From: JADJNW01 sp964517145
Lineage (GTDB): Bacteria > Bacteroidota > Bacteroidia > Chitinophagales > Saprospiraceae
DNA length: 52,049 nt
Assembly: GCA_964517145.1 (NCBI GenBank)
Contig: CAZFBN010000021.1
Location: 1-52,049, forward strand
Reading direction: 5' to 3'
Below, piece by piece: positions 49,947 through 52,049 of this stretch (position 1 is its first letter; each line of letters starts with the position of its first letter). Below the pieces are notes generated by a model. The model was given only the letters and a program-made list of their open reading frames with translations, had not been told where the DNA came from and ran no database searches. The translations under genes were made by a program, and so were the position numbers.

Positions 49947-50200
49947 CTTTTAAGTAATTGATTATTAATAATTTATAGAATTTATTCGCAATTTTTCGCT
50001 CACACAGCGGTCAAATCCTTGATGTTTCTATACCCTTTATTTGTTCGTTTTCGATAGACAAATGAAAAACAGGGAAATGGTAAATATCCTACCTTCAAAT
50101 TCTATTTCAAATAAGACGTATCTTTTTTACATTGTATCCAATCTCAAACGGGAGGGAGAAGGTGCTGGCTTTTGCCACTTTTGGGTATATGCATTGTTAG

Positions 50201-50230
50201 AAAAAAGGTTACGAAAATAATTTCGTAACC
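50201..50230 (-). terminator. Terminator of the susCD operon
   Basis: A perfect 10-bp stem GGTTACGAAA/TTTCGTAACC (50207-50216 with 50221-50230, loop ATAA) is followed on the minus strand by six T residues. It lies 51 bp past the SusD stop and ends the operon. Confidence 0.9.
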
Positions 50231-50280
50231 CTTCTAATTAAAAATCACTCTTGTTTATGACTTTCTGTTGTAAAATTTTG

Positions 50281-51954
50281 CTACTGCGGATTTTGCTGTA
50301 AAAGCGCTGGATTTGCATCAATAGCATTTTGCGGAATCAGGAAAGTTCTTCTGTTTGGGTTGTTATCCGTTTTAGAAGTCCAGCTATCTTCAAATTTACC
50401 GAAACGAATCAAATCCGTACGCCGTGTCATCTCCCAATACATTTCAAAACCACGTTCGCGCAGCATATTGTCCAAAGTCATATCTGCTTGAGTCAACAAT
50501 ACCGGGTGTTTGCGAGCAGTGCGCACCGCATTTACATCTGCCAAAGCGCCAGCTGCATCGCCTTTTCTCAATTTAGCTTCAGCGCGCATCAGGTACACAT
50601 CTCCCATCCGCAGAATCGGGACATCCACGCGGTTGATGTTACGACCTTGCGTAGAAGCTGGATCCACCGCATACTTAGAAACGCGTACACCCTGAGAGTG
50701 ACCAGTGTTCGTTTCCAAATCACACTCTACGGTAAAATTCACCAATTCGCCTGTACGGAATGTATTTTTCAATGCCTCGATGACCAATTCACCATTTGCA
50801 GTTTTCTTAAAATCAGCGCCGCCCGGAGCCAATACAATACCATACTGCTGCCCTTGCAACAAGCCACGATTTAAGCCCCACTGGCTAACGGGCACCGAAG
50901 TAACCGAGCCATCCTGCTTAATGACCTCCTTATAGAAACGTGGGTCCATCTTATTATTTGCCCAGGTATCCCAAAATTCCTTTGTGATAGAACCGCCGTC
51001 CGTACCGGTAGAACCCCGATTGGTCAAGCTGAAGTGGTGATTACGTGCCAGGGCAAACCAGGTAAAACGACCGCCGTTATTGTTGTCTTGAATTTGCTTG
51101 AGCGCAAAAATGATTTCCGGGTGGTTGCCGTTATCCAAATCAAAAATCTTGAAGTAATCGTTTTTTTCCAAATCGTAAACGCCCGAATTAATCACCTTGT
51201 CTGCATTTTCAATCACCTTGTCCATATCAGCAGCAGCAAACTGAATGCCTTTCGCGTAGCGATTCAGGTAAACGGCACGGTTCAGGTACAATCTTGCTTT
51301 CAACGCCCAGATGGCGCCTTTGGTCATGCGACCGTGTCCTACTTCTTTTTTCGTCTGCAAACCTGCTTCTGCGGCATCCAACTCTGCAATGATATAGTCA
51401 AAAGCTGCACCATCTCTCAATACTGTAGATTCTTTACCCGTACCACCCGTTGTTGGAATGTCTTCCGGATTTTTTACAAATACCACGTTGAAAAGGTCCA
51501 GCATAAGGGAGTTGTAAAATGCTGCCATCGCTCGTGCTTCCGCCGAATATTGCGCAGTATTGGGGGAATTCAACGTCGCTAAAGTTTTCTGTGCTACCAA
51601 TGCGCGGGCAATGCCTTGCGTCAATTGATTCCAAGTATTCTGCGTGTTGCTCAAGCTGGACGTCCAGGTGTGCCGGTGAATTTCAATCAAAACGCCTCCA
51701 TTGAACCAGTCTGTACCACCCCGGAAAGGCACGATACATTCGTCTGTACTGTTTTCCTGCAACATGAAATAGCCGTTGTGGTCGTTGAACAGGTCAATCA
51801 TACGAGAATAAACCGGAGACAGTACGCCTTCTGCGGCATTTTGAGATTCAAGCAAGCTCGCATTAAGAGCTTCGTCGAAGATTTCTTCCTCCAGGTCGCA
51901 ACTCTGCACGAAGGGGAAAGCCAAAAGTATTAAGAAAAATAATATCTTTTTCAT
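50281..51954 (-). CDS. RagB/SusD family nutrient-binding outer membrane lipoprotein
   Basis: This 557-residue lipoprotein has a signal ending at Cys19 (LILLAFPFVQSCDLEEE). The mature part follows the SusD pattern: N-terminal TPR-like helices (ARALVAQKTLATLNSPNTAQYSAEARAMAAFYNSLMLDLFN), the loop GHGRMTKGAIWALKARLYLNRA, and the C-terminal RMGDVYLMRAEAKLRKGDAAGALADVNAVRTAR and ERGFEMYWEMTRRTDLIRFGKFE. SusD caps the TonB-dependent receptor and holds the ligand, often a glycan or peptide; the ligand is unknown. Its receptor, SusC, lies immediately upstream and ends inside the window. Confidence 0.94.
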   Translation of the reverse strand: MKKILFFLILLAFPFVQSCDLEEEIFDEALNASLLESQNAAEGVLSPVYSRMIDLFNDHNGYFMLQENSTDECIVPFRGGTDWFNGGVLIEIHRHTWTSSLSNTQNTWNQLTQGIARALVAQKTLATLNSPNTAQYSAEARAMAAFYNSLMLDLFNVVFVKNPEDIPTTGGTGKESTVLRDGAAFDYIIAELDAAEAGLQTKKEVGHGRMTKGAIWALKARLYLNRAVYLNRYAKGIQFAAADMDKVIENADKVINSGVYDLEKNDYFKIFDLDNGNHPEIIFALKQIQDNNNGGRFTWFALARNHHFSLTNRGSTGTDGGSITKEFWDTWANNKMDPRFYKEVIKQDGSVTSVPVSQWGLNRGLLQGQQYGIVLAPGGADFKKTANGELVIEALKNTFRTGELVNFTVECDLETNTGHSQGVRVSKYAVDPASTQGRNINRVDVPILRMGDVYLMRAEAKLRKGDAAGALADVNAVRTARKHPVLLTQADMTLDNMLRERGFEMYWEMTRRTDLIRFGKFEDSWTSKTDNNPNRRTFLIPQNAIDANPALLQQNPQ

Positions 51955-52001
51955 GTTAGAATTTTTTTAAAATGAAAATCGAATTGCATTGAAATGATAC
52001 A

Positions 52002-52049
52002 TTAAAATGATAAATCAATACCCGCCAGGAATGTCCGGGAACGTGGATA
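52002..52049 (-). CDS. SusC/RagA-type TonB-dependent receptor, C-terminal end (partial)
   Basis: The last 15 codons and the stop of a minus-strand gene are present, ending YPRSRTFLAGIDLSF. The terminal aromatic strand and the preceding PRSRTF pattern fit SusC-family outer-membrane receptors. It is truncated by the window edge and precedes susD by 47 bp, consistent with a normal susC-susD operon. Confidence 0.8.
   Translation of the reverse strand, partial: YPRSRTFLAGIDLSF

Noticed and set aside
51034..51582. A 182-codon plus-strand frame inside susD
   Set aside because: It is antisense to a complete SusD sequence and has no motif of its own.

Overview
The window is a stretch of a Bacteroidota chromosome, most likely from the Saprospiria (Saprospiraceae/Lewinellaceae-like; inference). 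Support comes from the gene set: GldE, a SusC/SusD pair, DUF5686 and DUF4350 proteins, a fused TolB-like/beta-barrel protein and a LytS-type kinase. It also comes from recurrent Bacteroidota-type promoters (TTG, 20 bp, TAnnTTTG) and the scarcity of clear Shine-Dalgarno sequences.

Core region (1-39.8 kb). On the plus strand, gcvH, a VanZ-like gene and an energy-transducing TonB gene lie together, followed by a large TPR protein. On the minus strand come rpmH, the neighbourhood mutY-ssb-gldE, an ECF sigma factor with its own promoter, an LptF/G permease, tgt, rodA and a SPOR protein. Two small uncharacterised genes and rlmD follow. A membrane/AAA cluster (RDD divergent from SpoIIM-DUF4129-DUF4350-MoxR-DUF58) occupies 16.4-23.8 kb. 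After it come an OmpA/PD40 protein, the 1208-residue propeller/barrel protein, an MBL hydrolase facing rnhB across a perfect 61-bp palindrome, a DUF5686 outer-membrane protein, lgt, and a TonB-dependent receptor. A LytS-like histidine kinase has been inactivated by a 159-bp MITE-like insertion and a separate frameshift. A DUF2141 gene closes the region.

Accessory region (39.80-49.95 kb). A tRNA-Met(CAT) gene is followed by a 10.08-kb integrated element. Its right end carries an imperfect 22-bp copy of the tRNA 3' end (13-bp exact core), and a tyrosine recombinase lies just inside that end. All convincing element genes are on the minus strand: integrase, a DUF1874/AcrIII-1-like protein (candidate anti-CRISPR ring nuclease), a multi-pass membrane/coiled-coil/zinc-finger protein coupled to a 76-residue protein, an unknown 245-residue protein, an excisionase-like HTH protein, and a primase-helicase-type replication protein (BT4734-like plus VirE/VapE). 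Next to the replication gene sits an array of 11 TGGTGACA boxes that looks like an iteron origin. Beyond it lie a broken PD-(D/E)XK nuclease gene with an internal 66-bp tandem repeat and two small unknown genes. No capsid, terminase, relaxase or conjugation gene was recognised, so this looks like a self-replicating satellite or a mobilisable element relying on a helper (inference).

Right end (49.95-52.05 kb). The chromosome resumes with a SusD-like lipoprotein and the last codons of its SusC partner, both on the minus strand, ending at a strong terminator.

All functional assignments come from reading sequence motifs; no database search was made.
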